NCBI GenBank assembly: GCA_029099685.1
Contig: JAQXOO010000008.1
Span: 1 to 64,000, forward strand
Reading direction: 5' to 3'
DNA length: 64,000 nucleotides
DNA from: Clostridia bacterium
GTDB lineage: Bacteria; Bacillota; Clostridia; Oscillospirales; Butyricicoccaceae
Shown here: in pieces, positions 1 to 8,300 of the stretch
Layout: every line of letters begins with the position of its first letter
How positions within the stretch are numbered: the first letter of the stretch is position 1
The notes under the pieces: generated by a model
The model's database searches: none
The model's input: only the letters and a program-made list of their open reading frames with translations
Told to the model about the DNA's origin: nothing
Position numbers and translations under genes: made by a program

Positions 1-77
1 CCTTCCTTCATCACTGCTTCCACAACTCTTTGCTTGAACTCTGGTGTATACCGTTTATTTGGTACTCCTTTTGGCAT
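1..77 (-). CDS. IS3-family transposase OrfA, N-terminal fragment (partial)
   Basis: The minus strand from base 77 encodes MPKGVPNKRYTPEFKQRVVE and continues in frame out of the window. The RYTPEFKQRVVE segment is the start of the helix-turn-helix of IS3-family OrfA proteins, which bind the element ends; the catalytic DDE part would be in a downstream OrfB. Only about 25 codons are present, so whether the element is intact cannot be judged. Assignment to the IS3 family rests on this N-terminus only. Confidence 0.6.
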   Translation of the reverse strand, partial: MPKGVPNKRYTPEFKQRVVEAVMKE

Positions 78-84
78 AACAAAA

Positions 85-131
85 CACCCCACTTGTTAGA
101 TAGTATATCATACTGTCTAACTAATGGGGTG
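85..131. repeat. Near-perfect 47-bp palindrome inside the IS end
   Basis: The blocks CACCCC (85-90), GTTAGA and AGTAT are mirrored by ATACT, TCTAAC and GGGGTG (126-131). A short mismatched spacer (ACTT against TAAT) interrupts the arms. The structure sits just upstream of the transposase start, so a transcript entering from outside would fold here. Confidence 0.7.
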
Positions 132-160
132 CAGTTCATTCACGCGCGCCGGCCCCTTTT

Positions 161-1045
161 TTATGCTTTTTTCTTTTTGACCGCCCGCAGCTCGATGTAG
201 CCCCGTTCTCCACGCGGCTCCAGCTGGATGCGGGGCTGCCCGTCATCCCATTCATATCCGATGAGGGTGGGATCGTACCGCTCCATGGCATGCTGCACTG
301 CCGAAATGGCCTGACAGTAATCCTCCTCCCGGAAGGGCTCGCCCTGGAATACCAGATATTCCGTCTCCGGCAGCTGGATCACATCAAAACCCGGAGGCAC
401 GGGAGCATCCTGCTCCGCTTCGGCTTCCACGCCCTGCACGTAGACAGAGGTGCCGGGCTTCCGGTACTGCTCCGGCAGCCACAGGCACACCGGTTCTCCG
501 CAAAGGGAGTCCATACTCATCAGCAGCCCCCACACGTCGCAGCCCACCTCCTGGCAATAGGCGAAGTAGTCCTCCGCCCGTACGCCCCGCTTGAGGATGA
601 CCCGGCGCCGGGGCTTGCGTATCAGCTGAACAAAAACGCTCTGCAACTGTTCCATATCCGAAACTTCCTTTCTCAGTTCTCTGAATTTCACGCCGTAGGG
701 AACAAACAGCGGGATGGGCACCCTGGTGCGGGCATATTCCCCGGGGTTGCAGCCGAACTCCCGGAAAAACGCCCGCTGAAAGCCGTCCACGCTGCCAAAG
801 CCCAGGTCGGCGGCCACGTCGACCACCCGGACGTTTCCCCGGCGGAGCCGCAGGGCCGACCGGGCCAGCCGCAGCCGGCGCAGATACTCCCCGGGGGTCA
901 GCCCGGTACATTCCCGGAACAGGCGGTGGGCATACCAGGGCGAAAACAGCGAGACCCGGGCCAGGTCTCCCAGGGTGATCTCCTCTGTCAAATGCGCCTC
1001 CATATAATCCTGCATCCGCTGAACGGCCAAAATCTGTTCTGTCAT
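161..1045 (-). CDS. AraC-family transcriptional regulator with GyrI-like effector-binding domain
   Basis: The protein has 294 residues. Residues 1-110 form the double helix-turn-helix of AraC/XylS regulators (ITLGDLARVSLFSPWYAHRLF, then VVDVAADLGFGSVDGFQRAF and a GCNPGEYARTR tail). Residues from about 130 to 290 resemble the GyrI-like small-molecule binding domain of the SoxS/Rob-like and BmrR-type regulators. The HTH is N-terminal, as is usual for this fusion. The ATG at 1045 is taken as start. It lies between the IS end and the UvrA-like gene, transcribed the same way as the latter. The ligand is unknown; a role in drug response is only a guess from the neighbours. Confidence 0.85.
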   Translation of the reverse strand: MTEQILAVQRMQDYMEAHLTEEITLGDLARVSLFSPWYAHRLFRECTGLTPGEYLRRLRLARSALRLRRGNVRVVDVAADLGFGSVDGFQRAFFREFGCNPGEYARTRVPIPLFVPYGVKFRELRKEVSDMEQLQSVFVQLIRKPRRRVILKRGVRAEDYFAYCQEVGCDVWGLLMSMDSLCGEPVCLWLPEQYRKPGTSVYVQGVEAEAEQDAPVPPGFDVIQLPETEYLVFQGEPFREEDYCQAISAVQHAMERYDPTLIGYEWDDGQPRIQLEPRGERGYIELRAVKKKKA

Positions 1046-1089
1046 CCCTCTTCCCTCCTGACAAGGTCCATTTTACCCCCTGGGCCGCG

Positions 1090-1116
1090 AAAACGCTCGA
1101 CCTTCCTTGCGTTTTT
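1090..1116 (-). terminator. Weak terminator-like hairpin after the UvrA-like gene
   Basis: AAAACGC (1090-1096) pairs with GCGTTTT (1109-1115) around a 12-base loop just downstream of the stop at 1119. Stem is short and AT-rich at its base. Confidence 0.35.
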
Positions 1117-1118
1117 GT

Positions 1119-3368
1119 TCATTTCAGAGAACGGCGCAGGTAGTCCGCCGTGATGGTCTGCCCCCGGAGGACCATCTCCCGGGGCGCGCCGGTAAAGACG
1201 ATCTCGCCCCCGGCAGTGCCCCCGTCGGGCCCCACATCGATGATCCAGTCCGCCTGTTTCATCACATCCAGGTTGTGCTCGATGACGATGACGGTGTTTC
1301 CCCGCTTTACAAAGCCGTCCAGCAGCTCCATGATGCTGGTCACATCCGATGCGTGCAGGCCGGTGGTGGGCTCGTCCAGCACATAGATGTTGCCCTTTTG
1401 GTCCAGATATTTGGCCAGCTTGACCCGCTGGCGCTCACCGCCGGACAGGGTGGACAGCGGCTGTCCCAGGGAAAGATAGGGCAGGCCCACCCGGATCATC
1501 GCGCCCAGCGCCTTGCGGAGCTTTTTGTTGTCCCGGAAAAATTCATAGGCCTCCCCGGCGGACATATCCAGGATCTCCGTGATGTTCTTTCCGTGATACC
1601 GGTGGGACAGGGCTTCCCGGCTGTAGCGTTTGCCCTCGCAGGCCTCGCAGACAGTGGTGACCGGATCCATAAACACCAGCTCGGTGACGATCTGCCCCCG
1701 CCCGCCGCAGGCCGGGCAGGCGCCCTTGCTGTTGAAGGAAAACAGGCCGGCGTCCGTGCCGGTCTCCGCCGCCATCTCCCTTCTGATCTCATCGAAAAAG
1801 CCCAGGAAGGTGGCGGGGGTGGAGCGTCCCGTGGCCGTCACCGGGGACTGGTCCACCAGCACCACCCGGTCGGCGTACTGCCTGGCGAACACATCCCGGA
1901 TGAGAGAGCTTTTGCCCGAGCCCGCCACACCGGTGACCACGGTGAGCACATGCAGCGGGATGTCCACCGACACGTTTTTCAGATTGTGCAGTGCGGCGTT
2001 CCGGACGGGCAGAAAGGCCTTTGGCTGCCGCGGTTCCGCCTTGAGGGGGATGATCTCCCGCATGGCGTTTCCCGTCAGCGTTCCGGACAGCAGCAGCGCC
2101 TCGTAGCTGCCCTGGAACAGGATCTCGCCGCCGTTTTTGCCCGCCAGCGGTCCCACGTCGATGACCTCGTCGGCGATGGAGATCACATCCTTGTCGTGCT
2201 CCACCACCAAAACGGTGTTGCCCTTGTCCCGCAGGCTGCGAAGCAGCTTGGTCATCCGGTACACGTCCCGGGGGTGCATCCCGGTGCTGGGCTCATCAAA
2301 GATATAGGTCATCCCTGTGAGGGCGCTGCCCATATACCGCACCAGCTTGAGCCGCTGGGCCTCGCCGCCGGACAGGGATGAGGACTCCCGGTTCATGGAC
2401 AGGTAGGGCAGGCCGATGTCGATCATCCGCTCCAGGGAGGCCACCAGAGCGTCCACGATGGTTTGCGCCCGGGGATCGCAGACGGTCTTCAGCACCTTTA
2501 CCAGTTCGGTGAACTCCATGGCGCACATCTCATCAATGCTGTAGCCCGCCACCTTGCAGGAAAGGGCCGCGGCGTTGAGCCGCCGGCCCCGGCACACCGG
2601 ACAGGGGCGCTCCTCCACCAGGTACATCAGCCGCTTGACAGAGGCCTCCTTCAGGTTGGCGGTGTCCCGGTTGATGAGCATCCGGTGCAGGTAGTGGGAA
2701 ACACCTTCCACCTTTTTGGAGAGCTTTTTGCCGTCCGGCGTGTCCGCGCCGTAGAGCAGGCGGTTTCGCTCCTGCGGGGTAAAGTCCTTCCACTTTTTAT
2801 CCAGTGGGAACAGGCCGGACTCGGCGTACTGCTTCCAGTACCAGTTGCCCACGTGGAAGGCGGGCAGGTCGGCCATGCCCTCGTTCCAGGTCTTTTCCGG
2901 ATCGATGCGGCCCTCGATATCCACGGTCATCACCTTGCCGATGCCGGAGCATTCCGGGCACATGCCGTTGGGATCGTTGAAGGAAAAATAAGAGGCCGTT
3001 CCCACATAGGGGGTGCCGATGCGGGAATAAAGCAGCCGCAGGGCGGCGTACAGGTCGCTGATGGTCCCCACCGTGGAGCGGGCGTTGCCCCCCAGGCGGC
3101 TCTGGTCCACAATGACCGAGGCGGACAGATTGTCGATGCGCTCCACCCTGGGCTTTTCATATTTGGGCAGCCGTCCCCGCATGAAGGCGGTATAGGTCTC
3201 GTTCATCTGCCGCTGGCTCTCGGCGGCGATGGTGTCGAAGACGATGCTGGATTTGCCGGAGCCGGACACCCCGGTAAAAACCACGATCTTACCCTTTGGG
3301 ATCTTCAGCGACACATTTTTCAGGTTGTTCTGGCGAAGGCCCTGAATGATGATGGAATCCTGCTGCAT
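1119..3368 (-). CDS. UvrA-like tandem ABC ATPase (short paralogue, drug-resistance type)
   Basis: The protein has 749 residues, well short of the roughly 940 of housekeeping UvrA. It has two ABC ATPase modules, each with a Walker A (GVSGSGKSS near residue 36; GVAGSGKSS in the second half), an LSGGE signature (SSLSGGEAQR; STLSGGERQR) and an H-loop (VVEHDKDV; VIEHNLDV). CPECSG and CPACGGRG zinc-binding pairs are retained. Such short UvrA paralogues occur near resistance genes and are thought to act on DNA or drug-DNA adducts. An upstream GTG at 3383 opens the same frame but its codons are the AGGAGG ribosome site, so the ATG at 3368 is preferred. UvrB/C partners are not in the window. Confidence 0.85.
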   Translation of the reverse strand: MQQDSIIIQGLRQNNLKNVSLKIPKGKIVVFTGVSGSGKSSIVFDTIAAESQRQMNETYTAFMRGRLPKYEKPRVERIDNLSASVIVDQSRLGGNARSTVGTISDLYAALRLLYSRIGTPYVGTASYFSFNDPNGMCPECSGIGKVMTVDIEGRIDPEKTWNEGMADLPAFHVGNWYWKQYAESGLFPLDKKWKDFTPQERNRLLYGADTPDGKKLSKKVEGVSHYLHRMLINRDTANLKEASVKRLMYLVEERPCPVCRGRRLNAAALSCKVAGYSIDEMCAMEFTELVKVLKTVCDPRAQTIVDALVASLERMIDIGLPYLSMNRESSSLSGGEAQRLKLVRYMGSALTGMTYIFDEPSTGMHPRDVYRMTKLLRSLRDKGNTVLVVEHDKDVISIADEVIDVGPLAGKNGGEILFQGSYEALLLSGTLTGNAMREIIPLKAEPRQPKAFLPVRNAALHNLKNVSVDIPLHVLTVVTGVAGSGKSSLIRDVFARQYADRVVLVDQSPVTATGRSTPATFLGFFDEIRREMAAETGTDAGLFSFNSKGACPACGGRGQIVTELVFMDPVTTVCEACEGKRYSREALSHRYHGKNITEILDMSAGEAYEFFRDNKKLRKALGAMIRVGLPYLSLGQPLSTLSGGERQRVKLAKYLDQKGNIYVLDEPTTGLHASDVTSIMELLDGFVKRGNTVIVIEHNLDVMKQADWIIDVGPDGGTAGGEIVFTGAPREMVLRGQTITADYLRRSLK

Positions 3369-3449
3369 GGTTCTCCTCCTCACGTTCGGTCACAAGGGCG
3401 CCCGCGCACAGAGGATCCGGGATCACCCCCGCACGTTGGCGCCAAATCT

Positions 3450-3478
3450 ATCATAATCAAACTAATTTTAATTGTAAA
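3450..3478 (-). promoter_or_regulatory. Sigma-A type promoter of the UvrA-like gene
   Basis: On the minus strand TTTACA (3473-3478) and TATGAT (3450-3455) are separated by 17 bases, about 80 bases before the start codon. Confidence 0.6.
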
Positions 3479-3523
3479 GACAGTATTTTTCTCGACTTTC
3501 CTTGTCAAATTCGCTGAAATTTA

Positions 3524-3552
3524 CATCCGCCGCGGAAAACCCGCGGCGGATG
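3524..3552 (-). terminator. GC-rich hairpin after the small membrane protein gene
   Basis: CATCCGCCGCGG (3524-3535) and CCGCGGCGGATG (3541-3552) form a 12-bp stem with a 5-base loop, shortly after the stop at 3579. The trailing sequence on the minus strand is only moderately T-rich. Confidence 0.5.
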
Positions 3553-3578
3553 GCTTGGCGGTCCGGTGGGCTGCCCCG

Positions 3579-3839
3579 TTATTTGTCCCGGGGCTCCACA
3601 GCCGTCCCGATGACCAGGCCCCACAGGGCCCCCAGACTGATCCCCAGGGCGTGGTTTTCCAGCAGGACGGTGGTCCCAAGGGCCACCCCCAGCAGCATTC
3701 CCAGGGCCATACCGCCCAGCTGCAGCTCATTCCGCTTCTTTTGATCCTCTTTCTTCTCCCGGGCATAGCTCGCGGCCAGCACCGCAAGGGCCAGGCCCAT
3801 CATCACCCAGGGCAGCGCCGCAGTGATAAAATCCTTCAT
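3579..3839 (-). CDS. Small two-helix membrane protein, unknown function
   Basis: The protein has 86 residues and starts MKDFITAALPWVMMGLA. There are probably two or three membrane segments: about residues 6-24, 42-62 and a shorter one near 66-80. A charged loop (REKKEDQKKRNE) lies between the first two. The ATG at 3839 follows a GGAAAGGAAG ribosome site; the longer open frame upstream has no such site. A TATAAT at 3895-3900 may be its -10 box. It stands alone between the UvrA-like gene and the ABC exporter. No family is recognised. Confidence 0.65.
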   Translation of the reverse strand: MKDFITAALPWVMMGLALAVLAASYAREKKEDQKKRNELQLGGMALGMLLGVALGTTVLLENHALGISLGALWGLVIGTAVEPRDK

Positions 3840-3967
3840 TTGGCATTCTTCCTTTCCTGCCCCCACCTGCGGGGGCCGTTTTTCCCATAATTGCATTATA
3901 CAGGAATGCTTTTGGGGCGAATAGGTGGTTTTTGCGGCAAAATGTGTCCGTTTTATAGATGGCGCAA

Positions 3968-4003
3968 AATGAAAACACGGAGGGACCGTAACAGGTCCCT
4001 CCG
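3968..4003 (-). terminator. Rho-independent terminator of the ABC exporter pair
   Basis: CGGAGGGACC (3978-3987) pairs with GGTCCCTCCG (3994-4003). The minus strand continues TGTTTTCATTTT. Confidence 0.75.
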
Positions 4004-4040
4004 CGCCGCGCAGGATCATGCATCTGGACAAACAGGCGGC

Positions 4041-5645
4041 TCACAGCTCCCGGAAGATCCGCGCGCCCCTGTTCTTCAGCCACAGCAGCAGGCCGGCGCA
4101 GGCTGCGGCAACGGCCGCCGCCACGCACAGCAGGTACAGCTCCGGACTGAGGTACTTGTTCAGCAGCAGATACAGCATACACATGGCTGCCACCAGCGCC
4201 CAGCCGCCGAACATGGACAGCATCACGCCCATGCTCTGTTTGACGGGGACAGTCTCGTCGCTCCATTTGAGATTGGGCGTTTTCAGGTTCACCGTCAGGC
4301 CGAAGCAGGCGGAAAACAGCACGAACAGCATGGGCACCGCCGCCAGCATGATGCTGAAAAACACGCCCGGCCGCAGGGCAATTGCCATGCACACTGCGCA
4401 GAACAGGGTGGGCACCTCCGTCATCAGCAGATGCAGCTTCAGCTTGGCCTGCAGCACCTGCCAGGCAGAGACCGGCAACACCTGCACCAGCCACAGGTTC
4501 TTACCCTCCAGGGAAACGGAAGGCGCGGAGATGTCGTTCATAGCCGTCATGACACACAGGACCGCGCAGGCCATCAGCGCCAGAGGCGCGCCCGAAAAGC
4601 CCGTCTCCGCCATCAGGTCCCGGAGCCAGGGGCCCTTGACCAGCGCCAGGATGCCCAGCACCACAAGCATCAGCGTGCCCAGGCCGCAGTTGAGCATATA
4701 CGTGGCGCTGGCAAAAAACCGGCTGCGCTCCTTGAACAGCAGCGCGCCCGCCGCGCTCCGCTGTCTGGCCGCGCTTTCCCGGTAGGTCCTTTTCGCGGCG
4801 CCCCGGTTGGTGGTGGCCATCTTCAAAAAGCTGCGGGACAGGATCCAACAGGCAAGAGCGAACAGCGCCAACACCAGCAGCCCAAAGAACAGCATGGAGA
4901 GCAGATCGCCCTCGCCGGCTCGGCCCATCCAGTAAATGGGGACCGCCGCACCCCGGATGCTTTCTCCGATGGCGCCGGCGTTTTGCAGCACGTGCTGCAG
5001 GATAGCGCTGGCGCGGAAATAGACGTAATAGTAACCCGCCAAAAAGAGCAGCGACGCCAGTACCGCCGCAACGCTCTTGTTTTTCAGCCGGCTGCTGATC
5101 CTGGCCACCACCCAGCCCAGGGCACAGGTGAGGGTCAGCACCAGTACAGAGAGCACCAGCAGCAAAAGAACATCCAGCACCACCGCCGCGGCGCTCAGGC
5201 ACCCCAGTTCCGCGGCATTCTGCCAATAGACCACCAGGGCGGGGATGAATACGATGGCCTCGTAGATCAGGCCCCACATCCACACGGCGAACAGCCGCAC
5301 CTCCAGGATGGCCCGGGGCGGGATGGGCATGGACAGCAGGAAGGTATTGTCCTTTGCCTGGTACAGGGTGGCATAGGTGCTGAATACGCTGCCGAACACG
5401 CCCAGCAGCAGCGCCATCAAGCTCATCATGGCAAAGTACAGCCAGCCCAGGCCTGCGGATACCAGCGGCGCGCACAGGGAAGCGCCCACGAAGTAAAACA
5501 CCGCGCCCAGGCCCACAAAGATGACCGCATACAGCAGCGCATACAAAAGCATACCGCCCCGGGAGCGGTGCTTGCCGCTTTTTTTATTTTGGATCAGCCA
5601 GGAGTTGACCTCCATCAGCTGCTTTTTAAACAGCGCTTTCAGCAT
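4041..5645 (-). CDS. ABC transporter permease (ABC-2-like, about 12 membrane segments)
   Basis: The 534-residue protein starts MLKALFKKQLMEVNSW and is mostly hydrophobic, with a dozen likely membrane helices in two halves. The N-terminal helix region followed by a cytoplasmic segment fits exporter permeases encoded beside a single ATPase. Its ATG overlaps the stop of the ATPase gene by 7 bases, so the two are translationally coupled. The start at 5645 is used rather than the longer open frame, because that extension lies inside the ATPase gene. Substrate unknown; an antimicrobial or lipid exporter is possible. Confidence 0.75.
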   Translation of the reverse strand: MLKALFKKQLMEVNSWLIQNKKSGKHRSRGGMLLYALLYAVIFVGLGAVFYFVGASLCAPLVSAGLGWLYFAMMSLMALLLGVFGSVFSTYATLYQAKDNTFLLSMPIPPRAILEVRLFAVWMWGLIYEAIVFIPALVVYWQNAAELGCLSAAAVVLDVLLLLVLSVLVLTLTCALGWVVARISSRLKNKSVAAVLASLLFLAGYYYVYFRASAILQHVLQNAGAIGESIRGAAVPIYWMGRAGEGDLLSMLFFGLLVLALFALACWILSRSFLKMATTNRGAAKRTYRESAARQRSAAGALLFKERSRFFASATYMLNCGLGTLMLVVLGILALVKGPWLRDLMAETGFSGAPLALMACAVLCVMTAMNDISAPSVSLEGKNLWLVQVLPVSAWQVLQAKLKLHLLMTEVPTLFCAVCMAIALRPGVFFSIMLAAVPMLFVLFSACFGLTVNLKTPNLKWSDETVPVKQSMGVMLSMFGGWALVAAMCMLYLLLNKYLSPELYLLCVAAAVAAACAGLLLWLKNRGARIFREL

Positions 5646-6355
5646 TCCGCTTCTCCCTCCAGTTCCAGGAACACATCCTCCAGGGAGGTGTCGCCCTTGA
5701 CCTCCTCCATGGTGCCCGATTTGATGAGCTTGCCGTTTTTGATGATGGCCACCTTGTCGCACAGCTTTTCAGCCACTTCCAGCACGTGGGTGGAGAAGAA
5801 GATGGCGCCGCCGCCGTCACAGATGTCCCGCATGATGCCCTTGAGCAGGTGGGACGCCTTGGGATCCAGGCCCACGAAGGGTTCATCCATGATGACCAAC
5901 CGGGGCTGGTGGATCAGCGCGGAGATCACCGCCAGCTTCTGCTTCATGCCGTGGGAATAGGCGGAAGTGGGCTGGGCCAGGTCGCCGGTGAGTTCAAAGG
6001 CATCTGCGTATTTGCGGATGCGCTCCCGGCGGTCCTCTGCGCTCACGCCGAAGATGTCCGCCACAAAGTTCAGAAACTGGATGCCGGTCATGAACTCGTA
6101 GAGGTCCGGGTTGTCGGGGATATAGGCCAGCTTGGCCTTGCAGCCCAGGGGGTCCTCCCGGATGGAAACGCCGTCGATCCAGATATCGCCCTCCTCCTGC
6201 TGCAAAATGCCGCAGCAGGCTTTGATGGTGGTGGTCTTGCCGGCGCCGTTGTGGCCGATGAAGCCGTAGATCTCGCCGGGACGGATGTGCAGGGACAGGT
6301 CGTCCACCGCTTTTTTGTCGCCATAGATCTTGGTCAGATGCTCGATTTTCAGCAT
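5639..6355 (-). CDS. ABC transporter ATP-binding protein (exporter type)
   Basis: The protein has 238 residues with Walker A GHNGAGKTT (about residue 35), Q-loop region, an atypical signature YSHGMKQK, Walker B LVIMDEP, D-loop GLDP and H-loop STH. The C-terminus (SLEDVFLELEG) is typical of drug- and peptide-exporter ATPases. The signature lacks the canonical LSGGQ, which is common in this subgroup. The ATG at 6355 has GGAGGAGAAC upstream; a TTG five codons earlier overlaps that site and is rejected. It forms a pair with the downstream permease. Confidence 0.85.
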   Translation of the reverse strand: MLKIEHLTKIYGDKKAVDDLSLHIRPGEIYGFIGHNGAGKTTTIKACCGILQQEEGDIWIDGVSIREDPLGCKAKLAYIPDNPDLYEFMTGIQFLNFVADIFGVSAEDRRERIRKYADAFELTGDLAQPTSAYSHGMKQKLAVISALIHQPRLVIMDEPFVGLDPKASHLLKGIMRDICDGGGAIFFSTHVLEVAEKLCDKVAIIKNGKLIKSGTMEEVKGDTSLEDVFLELEGEAEC

Positions 6356-6420
6356 GATGTTCTCCTCCAAATGAAATTGTTCCGTGTTCAGGGACGTCCG
6401 TAAACGGCGTACGCCCCGCT

Positions 6421-6445
6421 CCGGCAGGCGTTTTGCGCCTGCCGG
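6421..6445. repeat. Strong hairpin between two ABC exporter units
   Basis: CCGGCAGGCG (6421-6430) and CGCCTGCCGG (6436-6445) form a 10-bp stem. The T-rich tail lies on the plus side, where no gene ends, so as a minus-strand terminator it is imperfect. It may still separate the two ABC transporter transcripts or protect an RNA end. Confidence 0.45.
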
Positions 6446-6456
6446 GTTTTATATTC

Positions 6457-7359
6457 TCATTTTTCTTTTCTGCCCCGCAGCAGGTTCAGCAGCACATAAA
6501 GGGCGACCAGCAATATGACGGCGCCGCCCAGGGCCAGGTACATGGCGCCCGTTTCCACCTTGTCTCCGAAAAAGTACAGGTTGCAGTCTACGGAATCCCG
6601 GATGGCCTCCACGATCTCGGCCGGGAAGCCCTGGTTCCCCATCTCCTGAAACACGCCCCGCAGGCAGTGGTTGCGCAGCAGAGAGGTCCCGTAGGTGCCC
6701 GGCAGCAGGGAGATGGCCTTTTGCAGTCCGTCGGAAAACTGGGAGATGGGCATATAGGCGCCGCAGAGGAAGCCGTATCCGGCGCTGACAACAGTGCCCA
6801 CCGCCGAGATCTGCCCCTGTGTGGACAGGAAAAAGTGGATGACGCTGGACAGCGCGCAGCCAAACAGCACCAAAAGCAGCACATCCAGCAGCAGCAGCGC
6901 CACATCCGTCCCCGTCAGATACCAGCCCACCCGGGAAAGATACAGCAGGCAGACGGCTACCGCGCCGTAGCACACCAACAGGGTGGACAGGAGATTCGCT
7001 ATGTAATAACCCAGCGCCAGCGTGCCCCGGCGCACGGGCGCCACGGTCAGGTCACGCCTGGCGCCGGAGACCTTGTCCTGCACCATCAGCACGTTGGAGC
7101 AGAAGGCCACCGTCACACAGCAGACCGCCAGCAGCGAGGACGCCAGCTCTCCGCCCACGCAGCCGCCGATCAGCCCGTCCGGCACAGAGGCGCCGGCGGC
7201 CTGCAGCGCGCCGCGGAAGGTATCCTCATAAATGTTTCCAAGAAAGGTTCCGTAAAGCACCAGCAGGATCAGCGGGGTGATGAGGGATGTGAAAAACATC
7301 CCCTTGTCCCTGAAATACAGCTTGGTATTCCGTTTTACAAGTGCGCTAAGCTGTTTCAT
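6457..7359 (-). CDS. ABC-2 family transporter permease
   Basis: The 300-residue protein begins MKQLSALVKRNTKLYFRDKG, the amphipathic start of ABC-2/DrrB-type permeases. Six or so hydrophobic helices are spread over about residues 22-45, 90-110, 135-160, 165-190, 200-220 and 270-292, with a long extracytoplasmic stretch before the last. Its ATG overlaps the stop of the ATPase gene (ATGA), showing coupling. Likely forms an export pump with that ATPase. Confidence 0.8.
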   Translation of the reverse strand: MKQLSALVKRNTKLYFRDKGMFFTSLITPLILLVLYGTFLGNIYEDTFRGALQAAGASVPDGLIGGCVGGELASSLLAVCCVTVAFCSNVLMVQDKVSGARRDLTVAPVRRGTLALGYYIANLLSTLLVCYGAVAVCLLYLSRVGWYLTGTDVALLLLDVLLLVLFGCALSSVIHFFLSTQGQISAVGTVVSAGYGFLCGAYMPISQFSDGLQKAISLLPGTYGTSLLRNHCLRGVFQEMGNQGFPAEIVEAIRDSVDCNLYFFGDKVETGAMYLALGGAVILLVALYVLLNLLRGRKEK

Positions 7360-8270
7360 TTTCCCGCGCCTCCCGTCAGTTTTTTGCCGGTGACCGCCAG
7401 GAACACATCATCCATCCGTCCCTTGGTGATCTCATAATCCCGAAACACCTCGGGATTCCGAACGATCAGCCCGGTGGCGGCCGCCGTGTCGGGCACCGAC
7501 ACCCGATAAGCATCGCGGATGGCCTCATAGGGGTGTCCCAGCCCCCGCACCTGCTCCTCCGTCATGCCGTAGAGGGTGATGAAGTCGCCGGTATAGGTGT
7601 TTTTCAGCGTCAGGGGCGTGCCCTGGGCCGCGATCCTGCCGCTGTCCAGGATCACCACATAGTCCGCATCGGCGGCCTCTTCCATATAATGGGTGGTCAA
7701 AAACACCGTCATGCTCTTTTCCCGCCGCATCCGGGATACCGCGTCCCACAGCAGCTTTCTGGTCTGGGGGTCCAGGCCGGTGGTGGGTTCGTCCAGGATG
7801 AGGATCCGCGGCTGGTGGAGCAGCGCCCGGGCGATGTCGATCCGCCGGCGCTGGCCGCCGGACAGCTTTCCCACGGTGCGTTTCAGCAGATCATCCAGCT
7901 CCAGCAGCCCGCTCAGCTCCTCCAGCCGTCGGGAAAAGGCCTTTCCGGTAATGCCGTAAAGGGCCGCGCGGCTCTCCAGATTGTCCCGCACCGACAGGCT
8001 CTTGTCCAGAACGGAAGTCTGAAACACCACGCCTAGGCTGCGCTTGACCCGGTCGGCCTCCCGGTCCGGGTCGGCGCCGCAGATGCGGACGGAGCCGCCG
8101 TCCTTGGCCAGCTGGCCGCAGAGAATGTTGATGGTGGTGGACTTGCCCGCCCCGTTGACGCCCAAAAAGGCGAACAGCTCCCCTTCCCTGACCTGGAAGC
8201 TCAGGTCCTGCACCGCCCGGATATCGCCGAAGCTTTTGGACAGGTGGTCGATCTCAATGATTGTATCCAT
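7356..8270 (-). CDS. ABC transporter ATP-binding protein (DrrA/NatA-like)
   Basis: The protein has 304 residues with Walker A GVNGAGKST near residue 40, signature KLSGGQRRR, Walker B ILILDEP and H-loop TTHY. The C-terminal domain past residue 220 is typical of DrrA-type drug-exporter ATPases (KGRMDDVFLAVTGK). A GAGGGAG site precedes the ATG at 8270; an earlier in-frame start overlaps it. The gene follows the flavodoxin-like gene by 30 bases and is coupled to the downstream permease. Confidence 0.85.
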   Translation of the reverse strand: MDTIIEIDHLSKSFGDIRAVQDLSFQVREGELFAFLGVNGAGKSTTINILCGQLAKDGGSVRICGADPDREADRVKRSLGVVFQTSVLDKSLSVRDNLESRAALYGITGKAFSRRLEELSGLLELDDLLKRTVGKLSGGQRRRIDIARALLHQPRILILDEPTTGLDPQTRKLLWDAVSRMRREKSMTVFLTTHYMEEAADADYVVILDSGRIAAQGTPLTLKNTYTGDFITLYGMTEEQVRGLGHPYEAIRDAYRVSVPDTAAATGLIVRNPEVFRDYEITKGRMDDVFLAVTGKKLTGGAGK

Positions 8271-8300
8271 GGTAGTCTCCCTCATGTTCTGTGTGGCCGC

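Larger units (their letters stand above)
1..133 (-). mobile_element. Left end of an IS3-like insertion sequence (cut by window start)
   Basis: The first 133 bases are clearly AT-richer than the following genes. On the minus strand they hold the beginning of a transposase frame preceded by a terminal region with the sequence CACCCCATTAGTTAGACAGT. This layout, terminal sequence followed closely by an OrfA start, is typical of IS3-family elements. The exact outer boundary and any target duplication cannot be fixed because the other end lies outside the window; the outer tip is probably near base 133. Confidence 0.65.

Noticed and set aside
3891..5960. A 689-codon plus-strand open frame opposite the ABC permease and ATPase genes
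   Set aside because: It is rich in His, Gln and Gly, has no motif or ribosome site, and lies over two well-supported minus-strand genes; such frames arise from the GC-rich third positions.
6421..6445. Clear terminator for the permease gene ending at 6457
   Set aside because: The T-rich tail follows the hairpin on the plus strand, not on the strand of the gene; kept only as a hairpin.
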